Source: Agrobacterium vitis
Lineage (GTDB): Bacteria > Pseudomonadota > Alphaproteobacteria > Rhizobiales > Rhizobiaceae
Direction: 5' to 3'
NCBI RefSeq assembly: GCF_037039395.1
Contig: NZ_CP146242.1
Span: forward strand, 3,669,001 to 3,733,000
Length of the DNA: 64,000 bases
Shown: positions 27,901-37,006 of the stretch, piece after piece
Position numbering within the stretch: the first letter of the stretch is position 1
Layout of the letters: each line of letters opens with the position of its first letter
Program-made: the position numbers and the translations under genes
Notes under the pieces: generated by a model
The model's database searches: none
Told to the model about the DNA's origin: nothing
The model's input: only the letters and a program-made list of their open reading frames with translations

Positions 27901-28758
27901 GAACTGAAGCGTGGCGCCTTCGACCTGCCGGAAGAAGCCAAGGAAAGCGCCGGCGCCATGCGTCGTGCCGTTGCCGAGCAGATCAAGGCCTTGCAGGATA
28001 TTTCACAACTGGTGGGCCGCAGCGCCCAGCAGCTGGAAATTTCTACACCAGCACCTCGCTCTGCCGCGCCTGCCCCTGCTGCTGTTCAGCCACAACCGGC
28101 TCGCCCAGCGCCGACGGTTCAGGCCCCGGCACCAGCGCCACAGCCCGCACCGGCTCCGGTCTCCGCGCCTGCCCGTCCGGCAATTTCGGCGGCACCAGTC
28201 CAGCAGGCTCCACGCCCTGCCGCCAGCCCGCTTGGCCTGCGTGGCAGCCTGCAAAGCGAACAGCCTGCCTCACCTGCTGGCGAAGGCTCCGGCGGCTGGA
28301 TCAGCGACCTGTTGCGAGGCGCTTCGCGTGAGGAGCAGACGATCACCTCACCTGCCCGCGCCGCTCGCCCAGCTGGAGAAGCACCGCGCAGCAATGACAG
28401 CCGCAACCCGCGCCATATGGTCGAATCGCTGAATTCACTTTCGGTCGATATTGCCCGGGCTATCGATCACGATGCTTCAGTCGATCTATGGCGCCGCTAC
28501 CAGCGCGGCGAACGCGACGTCTTCACCCGTCGCCTCTACACGCTGAAGGGTCAGCAGACCTTTGATGAGATCAAGCGTAAATACGACCGCGAGCCGGAAT
28601 TCCGCACCGCTGTCGACCGTTATATCGCCGATTTCGAAAAGCTGTTGTCCGACGTGGCCCGCACCGACCGCGACAAGTCGATCACCCAGTCCTACCTGAC
28701 CTCGGATACCGGCAAGGTTTATACCATGCTCGCGCATGCCGCAGGCCGGTTTAGCTGA
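21991..28758 (+). CDS. gpr: GROWTH POLE RING (GPR)-like giant coiled-coil protein
   Basis: The 2255-residue protein has two N-terminal membrane helices (about residues 132-154 and 168-192), then nearly 1900 residues of helical, apolipoprotein-like heptad or 11-mer repeats, a Pro/Ala-rich linker (about 2015-2100) and a conserved C-terminal domain ending LTSDTGKVYTMLAHAAGRFS. This matches GPR of Agrobacterium tumefaciens, of about 2100 residues, which forms a ring at the growing pole and is needed for polar growth. Residues 691-1174 are eleven exact-length 44-residue repeats. ATG at 21991 follows GCGAGG; an upstream in-frame start at 21925 is weaker. Long minus-strand frames inside it are codon-bias shadows. 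Confidence 0.85.
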   Translation: MATKKTSESIDDSAFQALEAALRIDFEEEDDTPVRSPAPVAAEAKVSDTPRQTKPAPRTSAPQADTTANEKERLRAAAQAKAAKAPKPASATPTDPAPRSPSLAPANDASRRSSSAVLKSLDGGSMGGALRNATIVSLLWGAGGLALSQLLYGSQIWSGGVAAIFANPGIIAILVGTILPIFVFFSFAIMMSRAQDMRNAARSMAEVALRLSEPETVASERIMSVGQAVRREVSAMNEGIERTIARATELETLVHSEVTALERSYTDNELRVRSLVQELSAERDAIVNHADRIRSSIVGAHDQLKEDLSLATEEIGIRLATSGEAFASMIDMRAATIMEKSNTAATTLGSLLTAKTDEMVQTLGAAGFSLSSEFDTRLQALTGSMSSHGEEILRQFETRASTLDANTEKLNAALNDRARQLNETLVARTREIAQSFTHGEASITGSLDSALSRLNASLEEKSVSFRQSLQTNAEDALVDIDIRSGLFEDRMQATIGQINATFDDRMTEFATAFDQRAGTLDSKLNESLLRINETMAGGSEAIDGMLTTSIDRLGNTMTDQSFALAATLGGNQEALTEALSSHSRELAEALERRRRELDETISNAQNRIDQIMAERGTALTEALNTSQTRFDETLGSRSEAVINQLTGSHDRISNLLQNASSGIVEAVTSSESRLADTLDRKAQTIIEAADGADARIEAALSDKADAIRAAYETNHERLTSVLDAKVEQLEQTAIAVDSRVEAAFGNKADAIRAAYEESEARLTRTLDGKVDQITDAATEADMRIELALGNRMDTIRAVYEDSESRLASTIDAKLGALTETLGNADNRIEQAFGTKADQVLSAYEQSEARLARTLDSKIEQISDAASEADMRIELALGNRMDTIRAVYEDSESRLASTIDTKLGALTETLGNADSRIEQAFGTKADQVLSAYEQSEARLARTLDSKIEQISDAASDADMRIELALGNRMDTIRAVYEESETRLSGTIDAKLGALTETLGNADSRIEQAFGSKADQLRAVYEEGQARLAQTLDSKVEQLSDVAAEADMRIEFALGSKADSIRSVYEDSEARLAGTIDAKLGQLIETVGFADSRVQQALGAKADQIREAYEANHGRLAEMLDSRINQVMDTATEADLRMALAFGNKADDIRAAYEENQGRLEQSLEAHSSRLTETLGQSTDRVEQVFGRSTDRVEQVLGSGVSRIESDITGSVSQLETTFENNHNRLRQTLDERGNAITNALQNARSGLEETLNEQGMAIGASIAASAGMLEMSLEEQQDNLRATIDASSRDLQDRLRGSAGAIAGEFGQAAREISRTAEEFSTRVEGSLDGVANRLSETGARIETSLGSLEQRIQGSLEGVDLKVSNAGDNVAAKLSEKVSDLERVTMDATQRIEQTLGDATQRVTDTFDSRTSVIDERLSTMDRALNIGLQNVNNTIEGKAAGLASSLREAVIGATREIDSEAQKSAELLGRTGQEFSETMNARNEEFTRSVREQAEDLTRRISDTQNRLAGQGAQIAQSFSDAGDAIVSKVSAAEATITAKAGAIAGTLTDAEKALEERATAIRAALSATTGDMTDALDSVDKALDARGNAIRTTLDERTRELNSMLSGRTSELARLIEEKAKPTVEQYAQVGRDAVERIAQAADQSAHSLRQENAKLADALAARAAEAARQMNAAESSLTSSAGEMIDRISETNQTLHAVVEQAAQSMANADRQFGATTDRLAATTDKAADVLATSGRLLESNLERLSNVSNQALSQVTGIVGRFGEHAKVLGQASELLGAAQSNLAGTLEERQQALRDLSIGIVKRSEEIENTMKSLAGMVDGAFSQAEQRSSQVAGNLRQGIETSFADIGQILGETEQKAKSAAGSMRDSLLSAGEDATRAIERTLGDAEKRSSELANRLRGGLSSSLADVDRILAEAGQKSDGTANQMREAVRSAVEDALGRFSGATDEIRRSAQEIRQELDLTRTELKRGAFDLPEEAKESAGAMRRAVAEQIKALQDISQLVGRSAQQLEISTPAPRSAAPAPAAVQPQPARPAPTVQAPAPAPQPAPAPVSAPARPAISAAPVQQAPRPAASPLGLRGSLQSEQPASPAGEGSGGWISDLLRGASREEQTITSPARAARPAGEAPRSNDSRNPRHMVESLNSLSVDIARAIDHDASVDLWRRYQRGERDVFTRRLYTLKGQQTFDEIKRKYDREPEFRTAVDRYIADFEKLLSDVARTDRDKSITQSYLTSDTGKVYTMLAHAAGRFS
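24061..25512 (+). repeat. Eleven tandem 132-bp repeats inside the GPR-like gene
   Basis: Units begin every 132 bases from 24061 to 25381 (44 codons each, typified by EADMRIELALGNRMDTIRAVYE). They alternate in two types, giving an 88-residue superunit. Superunits starting at 24325, 24589 and 24853 are nearly identical at the DNA level, so the latest duplications are recent or are homogenised. Confidence 0.9.
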
Positions 28759-28791
28759 CAGCGATTGGACGCCAGAATATCAACAATGAAC

Positions 28792-28824
28792 AAAACCCCG
28801 GAGCGCAACTCCGGGGTTTTGTAT
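28792..28824 (+). terminator. Strong bidirectional rho-independent terminator
   Basis: AAAACCCCGGAG at 28792-28803 pairs perfectly with CTCCGGGGTTTT at 28809-28820 across a 5-base loop. It serves the GPR-like gene on plus and the convergent ureohydrolase operon on minus. Confidence 0.92.
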
Positions 28825-28857
28825 TTATAAAGTTCAATAATTTAGCGGCAGACCTTT

Positions 28858-29769
28858 TCATTCCTGCCGCATGATGGCCCCAATGACATTGACGACAAGA
28901 CGTGCAGCGGTCAAAGCGGAGAGGTTATCGATGTCAGCGGGAGGATAGAGTTCGACAAGATCGAACCCGGCAATTCTGCCCCGCTTGCCTACACCCGCGA
29001 TCAGGTCGATGACCTGGATGTAAGTAAGACCGCCAGGCGTCCGTGCCGTGACACCCGGCATGACCGAGGGATCAAGACCATCGCAATCGAGAGTAATGAC
29101 GGTTTGTGCGCCCTCCGGGATGTGCTGGAGCACGGCTTCGATACCCCGAGCGTGAACTGTGCGAGAGGTTATTATGCGACTGCCATACTGCTGCGCCGCC
29201 TCAATTTCGGTAATACCTGCACTACCGACGCCGCGCATGCCGACCTGCACGATACCGGCGACATGCGGCATTTCACTGATCCGGCGCATCGGGCTCGAAT
29301 AGCCATAGCGTTCGCCATCTATGTCGTCGCGCCAATCAATATGGGCATCGATTTGCAGGACCCAAACAGGTCCGTGCTGCGAAAAGCCTGAGACAAAGGG
29401 AATCGGGATGGAATCATCGCCGCCCAACACGACTGGAACAGCCGAAGATGCCAGGATCTCCCGTGTTTTCGCCTCGATTTTGGTTCTGTTGCCAAGATTA
29501 TCGTGCATGATCGTCGAGATATTACCGACATCGATGCAGCAAGCCGGTTTGTTATCGAAAAGCAGACCCCCGAGATCGAAATCCCAATGGTCGATCAATC
29601 CCGCATCTTCCTGGCTGGCAACGCGGATAGCATCCGGAGCCAAGGCGTGACCGCCGCTATCCCGTCCTGCATAGGTGCTGCCGTGAGCAGCTCCGAAAAT
29701 CACGATTTCGGGTTTGCGTCCCTCCGAGAGCCGCAACGGAAAGCCAAGAAAGGAAGGATTTGCGCTCAT
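28858..29769 (-). CDS. Ureohydrolase-family protein (agmatinase/arginase-like) with altered metal ligand
   Basis: The 303-residue protein has the ureohydrolase fold. Motif 2 is QIDAHIDWRD (Asp141, His143, Asp145) and motif 3 TLDCDGLDPSVMPG (Asp228, Asp230, Asp233). Motif 1, usually GGDHS with a His ligand, is GGDDS here (residues 116-120), so the first metal ligand is Asp119. Members split guanidino compounds such as agmatine, guanidinobutyrate or guanidine with release of urea. The changed ligand may mean a different metal or substrate. It overlaps the upstream serine hydrolase by 4 bases. Confidence 0.82.
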   Translation of the reverse strand: MSANPSFLGFPLRLSEGRKPEIVIFGAAHGSTYAGRDSGGHALAPDAIRVASQEDAGLIDHWDFDLGGLLFDNKPACCIDVGNISTIMHDNLGNRTKIEAKTREILASSAVPVVLGGDDSIPIPFVSGFSQHGPVWVLQIDAHIDWRDDIDGERYGYSSPMRRISEMPHVAGIVQVGMRGVGSAGITEIEAAQQYGSRIITSRTVHARGIEAVLQHIPEGAQTVITLDCDGLDPSVMPGVTARTPGGLTYIQVIDLIAGVGKRGRIAGFDLVELYPPADIDNLSALTAARLVVNVIGAIMRQE

Positions 29770-30824
29770 TTCCTAGATCCTGGTTCATTGCCCAAAGGAG
29801 CAGCCGTCGCGAGGATTTGCAGCATGGTCACGAAATGGCTTGTTCGAATGCCTTTGGGATTTTGTGAAGCGTCGACAACCTGCACGACGACCAAACGTTT
29901 TTGAGGGATAATTGCTATAGCCTGACCGCCATAGCCGGATGCCAGAGCCGCTCCTTCCCCGAATACGGCAGGGTTCAATGTCCACCACAGATAACCATAA
30001 CCCATGCTTCCCCGATCGGTTTGGGAGTAAGGCTTTGTGGAATCCTTTACCCATGATCCGGGAATCACCTGCCTGCCGTTCCATCGACCGCCATCCAGAT
30101 AAAGCTGACCAAAACGGGCGGCATCCCTGGCGCTGAGACTGACCGGGAAAGCAGGATGCTCCGACTGAGCAACATTTATATAATGGCCGTCACGCACCGA
30201 GAAATCCTCCATGCCGAGCGGCGCAGCAATGCGCTGCGCAAAGCTCTGGAAAATATCCTCGCCTGTCTGCTGGCGATAGATCGTGCCGAGGGCATTGAAA
30301 TCCCAGTTGTTGTACCACCAGAACGAGCCCGGTGCATGGCTTCCACGTTCTGGCCGTTTGCTCCGCATCTCGTCGGTTTCGGAGGCCGCAGGATGATAAA
30401 TTCCTGATCTCGCCATCAGCAAGTCACGGATAGTCGCTTGTTTTTCTGCCGCGGTAAGGGCGGGAGGCTTGTCATCAATCTTCAGATTTTCAAGTGTATT
30501 CTCGAGGTTTATGCGGCCCTCGGATACGGCTATTCCGTAGAGCGCACTCAACAAGCTCTTCCGGATCGACGCCACGTTCACCTTGCGCGAAACGTCACCC
30601 CAACGAGCAATCACCTTTCCATCCTGAACCACCATAACGGCGGTCGGCTTCAACCGAGTGGAATAATCCTGAGCGGCTTTCAGCCTGTCGACATTCCATC
30701 CAGCTACCCCCGGATCAATACTCTGCCAGGGCTGAGCATGGGCACTTCCCAGGGAGAGCGCCATGAACAGAGTCAGTGAAGCTTGGAAAAGTAAACGTTT
30801 GAGCATCCAGATCAGGTTCCGCAC
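29766..30824 (-). CDS. Secreted serine hydrolase of the beta-lactamase/class C PBP family
   Basis: A 352-residue protein with a signal peptide (MLKRLLFQASLTLFMALSLGSAHA, cleavage near residue 30). The catalytic SxxK tetrad is SIRK (Ser86, Lys89), with YNN at 171-173 as the YxN motif and SGYGGQ near the C-terminus in place of KTG. It is likely a periplasmic esterase or peptidase rather than an antibiotic-resistance enzyme. It is first in a two-gene unit with the ureohydrolase, overlapping by ATGA. A link of function between a periplasmic hydrolase and a cytoplasmic ureohydrolase is not obvious. Confidence 0.82.
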   Translation of the reverse strand: MRNLIWMLKRLLFQASLTLFMALSLGSAHAQPWQSIDPGVAGWNVDRLKAAQDYSTRLKPTAVMVVQDGKVIARWGDVSRKVNVASIRKSLLSALYGIAVSEGRINLENTLENLKIDDKPPALTAAEKQATIRDLLMARSGIYHPAASETDEMRSKRPERGSHAPGSFWWYNNWDFNALGTIYRQQTGEDIFQSFAQRIAAPLGMEDFSVRDGHYINVAQSEHPAFPVSLSARDAARFGQLYLDGGRWNGRQVIPGSWVKDSTKPYSQTDRGSMGYGYLWWTLNPAVFGEGAALASGYGGQAIAIIPQKRLVVVQVVDASQNPKGIRTSHFVTMLQILATAAPLGNEPGSRK

Positions 30825-30938
30825 TTATCACGCAAATTCGATACGCATTCTGCTGCCAATGCTCGAATGCAGTACAGGATTTTGCGATGGAGCAATGACA
30901 TTCTTCCGAACCGATTTTATCTTTTACGCCCTCGAAAA

Positions 30939-30968
30939 GCAAAACCCGCCTTGCGGCGGGTTTTGTTT
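30939..30968 (-). terminator. Rho-independent terminator after pyrG
   Basis: Stem AAAACCCGCC/GGCGGGTTTT with a 4-base loop (GCAA on the minus strand), followed on minus by GCTTTT. It lies 25 bases after the pyrG stop. Confidence 0.85.
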
Positions 30969-30993
30969 GCATAGTCTTGATGATCTGAAGGCC

Positions 30994-32725
<1,732 letters not shown>

Positions 32726-32746
32726 AGCGAAGACGAACCAGACCGA

Positions 32747-33151
32747 TCAGTTGCCGGTCGGAACTGCGCCGGGCTGGGCCGGTGCGGGCGTTGTCGCAGC
32801 GCCATTGGCTGGTGCCTGCGCACCGCTATTGGCAGGAGCTGTCGCCGGTGCGCCAGGCAGTTGGTCAAGAATATTGCCTGAAGGTGCCTGCTGGCCAGCC
32901 GGAATACGATTGAGAATATCGGTCGGCTTTGCCTCGAACCGCGACAAGATGCCAAGTCCGAGCGACGTGATGAAAAACAGCGTCGCCAGAATAGCCGTTG
33001 TCCGGGTCAGGGCATTGGCCGCGCCGCGTGCGGACATGAAGCCTGAGCCGCCGCCGATCCCAAGCCCGCCGCCTTCGGACCGCTGGATCAGCACGACGCC
33101 GACAAGCGAAATCACGATTATGAGGTGAATGACGATCAGTACGGTCTGCAT
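32747..33151 (-). CDS. secG: SecG, Sec translocase subunit
   Basis: The 134-residue protein has two membrane helices (TVLIVIHLIIVISLVGVVLI and TTAILATLFFITSLGLGIL) joined by the family's Gly-rich loop with GGGLGIGGGSGFMSARGAANALTR. A Pro/Ala-rich tail of about 60 residues follows, as is usual in rhizobial SecG. SecG aids SecYE in protein export at the inner membrane. The ATG at 33151 gives MQTVLIVIHL; ten more upstream codons are open but unlikely to be used. It lies between tpiA and pyrG on one strand. Confidence 0.93.
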   Translation of the reverse strand: MQTVLIVIHLIIVISLVGVVLIQRSEGGGLGIGGGSGFMSARGAANALTRTTAILATLFFITSLGLGILSRFEAKPTDILNRIPAGQQAPSGNILDQLPGAPATAPANSGAQAPANGAATTPAPAQPGAVPTGN

Positions 33152-33195
33152 GGACGATCCATCCTGCCCACGTAGGGCCAAGTCAAAACAACATT

Positions 33196-33235
33196 CGGCG
33201 GCTCTCTACACGAGGAGCCGCCGCAAAGAAAGCCC
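33196..33235 (-). terminator. Probable terminator between tpiA and secG
   Basis: CGGCGGCTC at 33196-33204 pairs with GAGCCGCCG at 33215-33223. On the minus strand it is followed by AATGTTGTTTTG, a weak T-rich run. It could attenuate or end the tpiA transcript. Confidence 0.55.
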
Positions 33236-33248
33236 TTTTCAACAAAGA

Positions 33249-34019
33249 TCAGGCTGTCAAATCCGAATAGACACCGTATATGGCAAGGAAATCAGCGGCT
33301 TTCAAGCTTGCGCCGCCAATCAGCGCGCCATCCACATTGGCAACGCCCATCAGTTCCCGTGCATTAGACGGCTTGACGGAACCGCCATAGAGGATTCGCA
33401 TTTTAGCACCCTCATTGCCCAACCGGCGCGTCAACTCGGCCCGCATGAAAGCATGGGCCTCGGTCACGTCAGCAATAGTTGGCGTCACCCCGGTGCCGAT
33501 CGCCCACACCGGCTCATAGGCAATAACCGTGTCTTCGGCGAGCGCTTCGTCCGGCACGGAACCGGAAAGCTGGCGCTTGAGAATATCCAGCGTCTGTCCC
33601 GCCTTGCGCTGATCGGCTGTCTCGCCGATGCAGATGATGGCCGTCAGCCCCGCCGCATGGGCCGCGACCGCTTTGGCGCGCACCAGATGATCGGTTTCTG
33701 CGTGATCGGTACGGCGTTCGGAATGACCGACGATGACATGGCTTCCGAAGCAATCGGCTACCATTTCCGCCGAAATATCGCCGGTATGGGCACCAGACGC
33801 ATTCTGATGGCAATCCTGCGCGCCAATAAGCAGCGGGCTGTCGTCACAAAGCGCGGTTGCCACGTAAAGCAGCGTGGCAGGCGGGCAAATCAGACTGTCC
33901 ACTTTCTCGCTGAGCGGGCCTTTCACGCCTTCGGCCATCGCCTTGATCTGATCCAGCGCGTCGCGGGTTCCGTTCATCTTCCAATTGCCCGCAACAAGCG
34001 GACGTACATCTGGTGTCAT
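33249..34019 (-). CDS. tpiA: TpiA, triose-phosphate isomerase
   Basis: A 256-residue glycolytic enzyme interconverting dihydroxyacetone phosphate and glyceraldehyde 3-phosphate. Active-site parts are clear: GNWKMNG (Asn, Lys), VIVGHSERR (His), [11 protein letters not shown] (Glu) and the phosphate-binding [10 protein letters not shown]. The start at 34019 gives [17 protein letters not shown]; the frame is open 13 codons upstream. It heads the tpiA-secG-pyrG set, with terminators after each gene suggesting partly separate transcripts. Confidence 0.97.
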   Translation of the reverse strand: MTPDVRPLVAGNWKMNGTRDALDQIKAMAEGVKGPLSEKVDSLICPPATLLYVATALCDDSPLLIGAQDCHQNASGAHTGDISAEMVADCFGSHVIVGHSERRTDHAETDHLVRAKAVAAHAAGLTAIICIGETADQRKAGQTLDILKRQLSGSVPDEALAEDTVIAYEPVWAIGTGVTPTIADVTEAHAFMRAELTRRLGNEGAKMRILYGGSVKPSNARELMGVANVDGALIGGASLKAADFLAIYGVYSDLTA

Positions 34020-34573
34020 ATCGATCCAACCCACCCTGATTCCATGACCCTGATCCATCGGACACCGCTTTTTTGCGCCTCAACCGACACCAGGGAAATC
34101 ACAAACAATAATCTTCCACATTAAAGCGCGGCATATTCCATTGAATTCAACGGTGTCGCGCTTTGATTTATTTTTCGCATGTCCGTTATCGCTCAACTGA
34201 TTCCAGTTGAACGCGACAGGCTATAGACGCCCTATAAAAGGACGTGGCGGCAAAAAAGGCAAGTTGCAATGCAACATGCCGTTAATTCATGCAGGATGGC
34301 AACTTAACCCTGTGATTTTAGGGATTAAAATAGAGTTTTTCAGGTTAAATCGGAGCCGGAATTTTCCGAAAAAGAAAAACGACAGCAGTAAAAGCTTAGG
34401 GTCCGTCTACTTCAATAGTCTCAAGACCCAATCCTGGTCTGTCTGCGTAGGCGATTAGGTCTTCGCAAAACTTTTTAAATTGTTCTGACGTTTCTCGATG
34501 ATGGCGCTTCTCCAAAGCGGTATTTCGGCGTATGCGGAAAGCTAGTTTCCCCTTAGCCAATCGGAGAGCCGCA
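34020..34573. other. Gene-poor divergent spacer between tpiA and a GGDEF gene
   Basis: This 554-base AT-rich stretch holds a short hairpin at 34258-34280 (9 of 10 pairs, 3-base loop). A minus-strand frame at 34396-34626 (76 codons) contains a fairly hydrophilic sequence but matches no family I know and overlaps the GGDEF gene, so I did not call it. Confidence 0.4.
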
Positions 34574-35815
34574 ATGGCCACCGTATCCCTTGAAGCCATC
34601 GACCGGCAAATCGCCCGCGGCTTCAAGGCGTTGCGGTTCAGCCCTGCCGTAGAGGCGGAGTTTCTTCAGGAATATGTCGCCAATCGGGTCAAACTGACAC
34701 CCTTTTGGGCGGTGGTCGGCACGCTTATCTACGACGCCGTTTTCATCGGTGACGCGACGATGATGGCCGATGTGTTCGACAAACTGTTGATCGTACGGTT
34801 CGGGATATTCACGCCTTTCGCAATTATCAGCGTGTTTGCCGTCAGGCGCTGGCGCACGGCCCTGAATTACGAACTTCTATCGCTGGGAATAGGCACATTC
34901 AGCATCCTCTTGCCGATGTCGGTCGCAATCTACAGCCAAAGTCCGTACATGTTTGTTTATCAGAACGGCAATGTCGCGGCCTTTCTGTTCTTCGTCATTG
35001 CGCTACGGCCACGGTTTCATATCGTAGTGATCGGCTTGACGCTGATGTGCGGCGTGCTGCTGAAAACCGCAAAGCTGAACGGCTCTTTCGACGACATCAC
35101 CTATAGCGGGCTGACCAGTTTTTACATCACGATCGCGATTTTCCTGGCGCTCAGCGCCTATTTTCTCGAACATGCCGATCGAATGAATTTCCTAAACCGG
35201 CTGCGGGCTGGCCTGTTGCAACAGCAATTGGAGCATAATGCCGCCCGTGACGAGTTGAGCGGGCTGCTGAACCGACGCTCGCTGGTGCAGGTTGCGACCG
35301 ACATGTGGAAAGGCAAATCGCCGGCAACACATGTTTGCGCCATTATGCTCGATATCGATGATTTCAAGCTTTACAACGATGTGCACGGCCATCTGGAAGG
35401 TGATGAGTGTCTGCGCACCGTTAGCCGATGCATTCGCGACAATGCCGGTGAAAAAGGCTTCGCCTTCCGCTACGGCGGCGAAGAAATGCTCGTTTTGCTG
35501 CCAAATACCGATGTCGAGGCCGCGTGTGCGATAGCAGAAGCCATCCGCCGGGCCATCGAGTGCATGAACATCCCGCATTTGGGCAAAGGCAGGGGCCAGG
35601 TGACAACGGCAAGTCTGGGCGTGGCGGCTGGCTCTACGGCAACAGCTTCATTGGAAGACCTGCTGAACCGCGCCGACGCGGCCCTTTACGAGGCAAAGCG
35701 CAGCGGGCGCAACCGAGTTTGCGTGAGCGGATCAACGCAGTCTCGATCTGGAATTTGCCAGGGAAAAGTGACACCCGGCGCTCCCCAAATGGCAGACGAA
35801 AACAGCAGATTCTAG
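34574..35815 (+). CDS. Membrane-bound diguanylate cyclase (GGDEF)
   Basis: A 413-residue protein with about six membrane helices in residues 40-205 and a C-terminal GGDEF domain. The active-site motif is RYGGEEM (near residue 301) and the metal/substrate region is LDIDDFKLYNDVHGHLEGD; both look intact, so it probably makes cyclic di-GMP. No RxxD inhibitory site precedes the motif. The ATG at 34574 has GGAGAG 7 bases upstream. Its stop overlaps the convergent alpha/beta hydrolase by 4 bases. A PilZ protein is encoded at 59.7 kb in the same window. Confidence 0.9.
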   Translation: MATVSLEAIDRQIARGFKALRFSPAVEAEFLQEYVANRVKLTPFWAVVGTLIYDAVFIGDATMMADVFDKLLIVRFGIFTPFAIISVFAVRRWRTALNYELLSLGIGTFSILLPMSVAIYSQSPYMFVYQNGNVAAFLFFVIALRPRFHIVVIGLTLMCGVLLKTAKLNGSFDDITYSGLTSFYITIAIFLALSAYFLEHADRMNFLNRLRAGLLQQQLEHNAARDELSGLLNRRSLVQVATDMWKGKSPATHVCAIMLDIDDFKLYNDVHGHLEGDECLRTVSRCIRDNAGEKGFAFRYGGEEMLVLLPNTDVEAACAIAEAIRRAIECMNIPHLGKGRGQVTTASLGVAAGSTATASLEDLLNRADAALYEAKRSGRNRVCVSGSTQSRSGICQGKVTPGAPQMADENSRF

Positions 35816-36705
35816 CGGATCAGCCAGTTGAGCACGGCGCGCCAGTCGGTCATGCGCACTGGTGTCCCGTGAGAACCGGTTAGAAACAACGTGAAACGGG
35901 TTGGATAACCGGTGCGGTGCAGACGTTCGTAAAGCGCGATCTGGTCACCGGCGGCATAGACGCTATCACGGCTGCCGTGGGTGAACCACATCGGTAGCTT
36001 GCGTTTGAAGGCCGCACTGGCGGTAAAATCCGGATCGCTGGCCCCACCCAGAATGGCCATGCCGGACAGTTTCGCAACGATTCGCTCGTCACGGGTCAGG
36101 CCCCAACAGATGAAACTGCCCATGGACGCGCAGGACAACACCACCGGTCGCCCACCGGAATGGGCTGAGGCATAATCGATCAGAGCCGCGACCTGCGTCA
36201 CCCCCGATTGGTCGAAGGATCGCACGGAAGGTGCGTAATAGGTTCCACCATTGTCGCTGGAGAGATTTTTCAGCCGGTTGAAATTACCGCCGAATTTGTA
36301 GTCATCGGCTCCAAGGCGGCGGTCCCCGCCCCGGCCATGAATGAAGATCACCGTGAATGCCGCACCATCGGCAGGTCCGGTCCTCGTCACATCCAGCTTG
36401 CCGGCATCACCGAGATCCAGCGTCTCATCCTTCTGCTGGTGACGCACACCAAGCGAAACGTAGAAGGACTTCACCCGGCGCTCGGGAATTTCGTCGCGAC
36501 CATTGATGTCGCGCATTTCCTGATAGTCGATGGTCTGGAAATCACCCTTGTCGCGGCTTTCCAGCACCGTCTGGCCGGAAAACAGCTCGTCCTTGAACGG
36601 TTTGAGGCTAAAGGCAGGCGCACTCGTTGCAGGCAAAGAGCTGGCAACCGAGCAGAGAGCGGCCAGAACCACGGGGGCGAACAAATGAACTGTGGACATC
36701 CGCAT
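35812..36705 (-). CDS. Secreted alpha/beta hydrolase
   Basis: The 297-residue protein has a signal peptide (LFAPVVLAALCSVASSLPATSA, about 28 residues) and an alpha/beta-hydrolase fold. FIHGRGGDRR forms the oxyanion loop and the nucleophile is Ser194 in SCASMGS, a variant of GxSxG with Cys at the first Gly-adjacent site. The acid is probably in HGSRDSVY and the His in TGSHGTPVR. The substrate is unknown; a carboxylesterase or peptidase of the cell envelope is plausible. Confidence 0.78.
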   Translation of the reverse strand: MRMSTVHLFAPVVLAALCSVASSLPATSAPAFSLKPFKDELFSGQTVLESRDKGDFQTIDYQEMRDINGRDEIPERRVKSFYVSLGVRHQQKDETLDLGDAGKLDVTRTGPADGAAFTVIFIHGRGGDRRLGADDYKFGGNFNRLKNLSSDNGGTYYAPSVRSFDQSGVTQVAALIDYASAHSGGRPVVLSCASMGSFICWGLTRDERIVAKLSGMAILGGASDPDFTASAAFKRKLPMWFTHGSRDSVYAAGDQIALYERLHRTGYPTRFTLFLTGSHGTPVRMTDWRAVLNWLIR

Positions 36706-37006
36706 CGGGATCAGGTCTCCTTAACGGCGCAGCCTTGCCACGCCGTCACGAGAAACGCAAAAGTTTTCCTTGAAAACAGGCTGAATGGACATGGTTTGAC
36801 CAAGTGCGACATAATTCTCCCGCGTCCTTGCTGCAACAGGCAATAAAGGAATGGGCGGGCTTGGACGCAATCGGTTGATTGTTGCCGAGAATATGCGCTA
36901 ATCAGGAACAAACCGGAAACTGTGCTGCACGGGCCAGAGACGGACGGGCACATGCCCTATCGCGAGACAGAATTCTTCACGGCGCTCCGCTGAAGACCAC
37001 AAGCAA
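36706..37006. other. Intergenic region before parE
   Basis: These 301 bases separate divergent genes. I see no RNA gene, repeat or strong dyad; the small frames on either strand match no family. Promoters for both genes are expected here. Confidence 0.35.

Noticed and set aside
29766..30824. Reading the serine hydrolase as an antibiotic-resistance beta-lactamase
   Set aside because: Only the SxxK and YxN motifs of the superfamily are present and the KTG position is changed; nothing links it to resistance.
34396..34626. 76-codon minus-strand frame upstream of the GGDEF gene
   Set aside because: Unrecognised sequence and its 5' part overlaps the start of a well supported gene.
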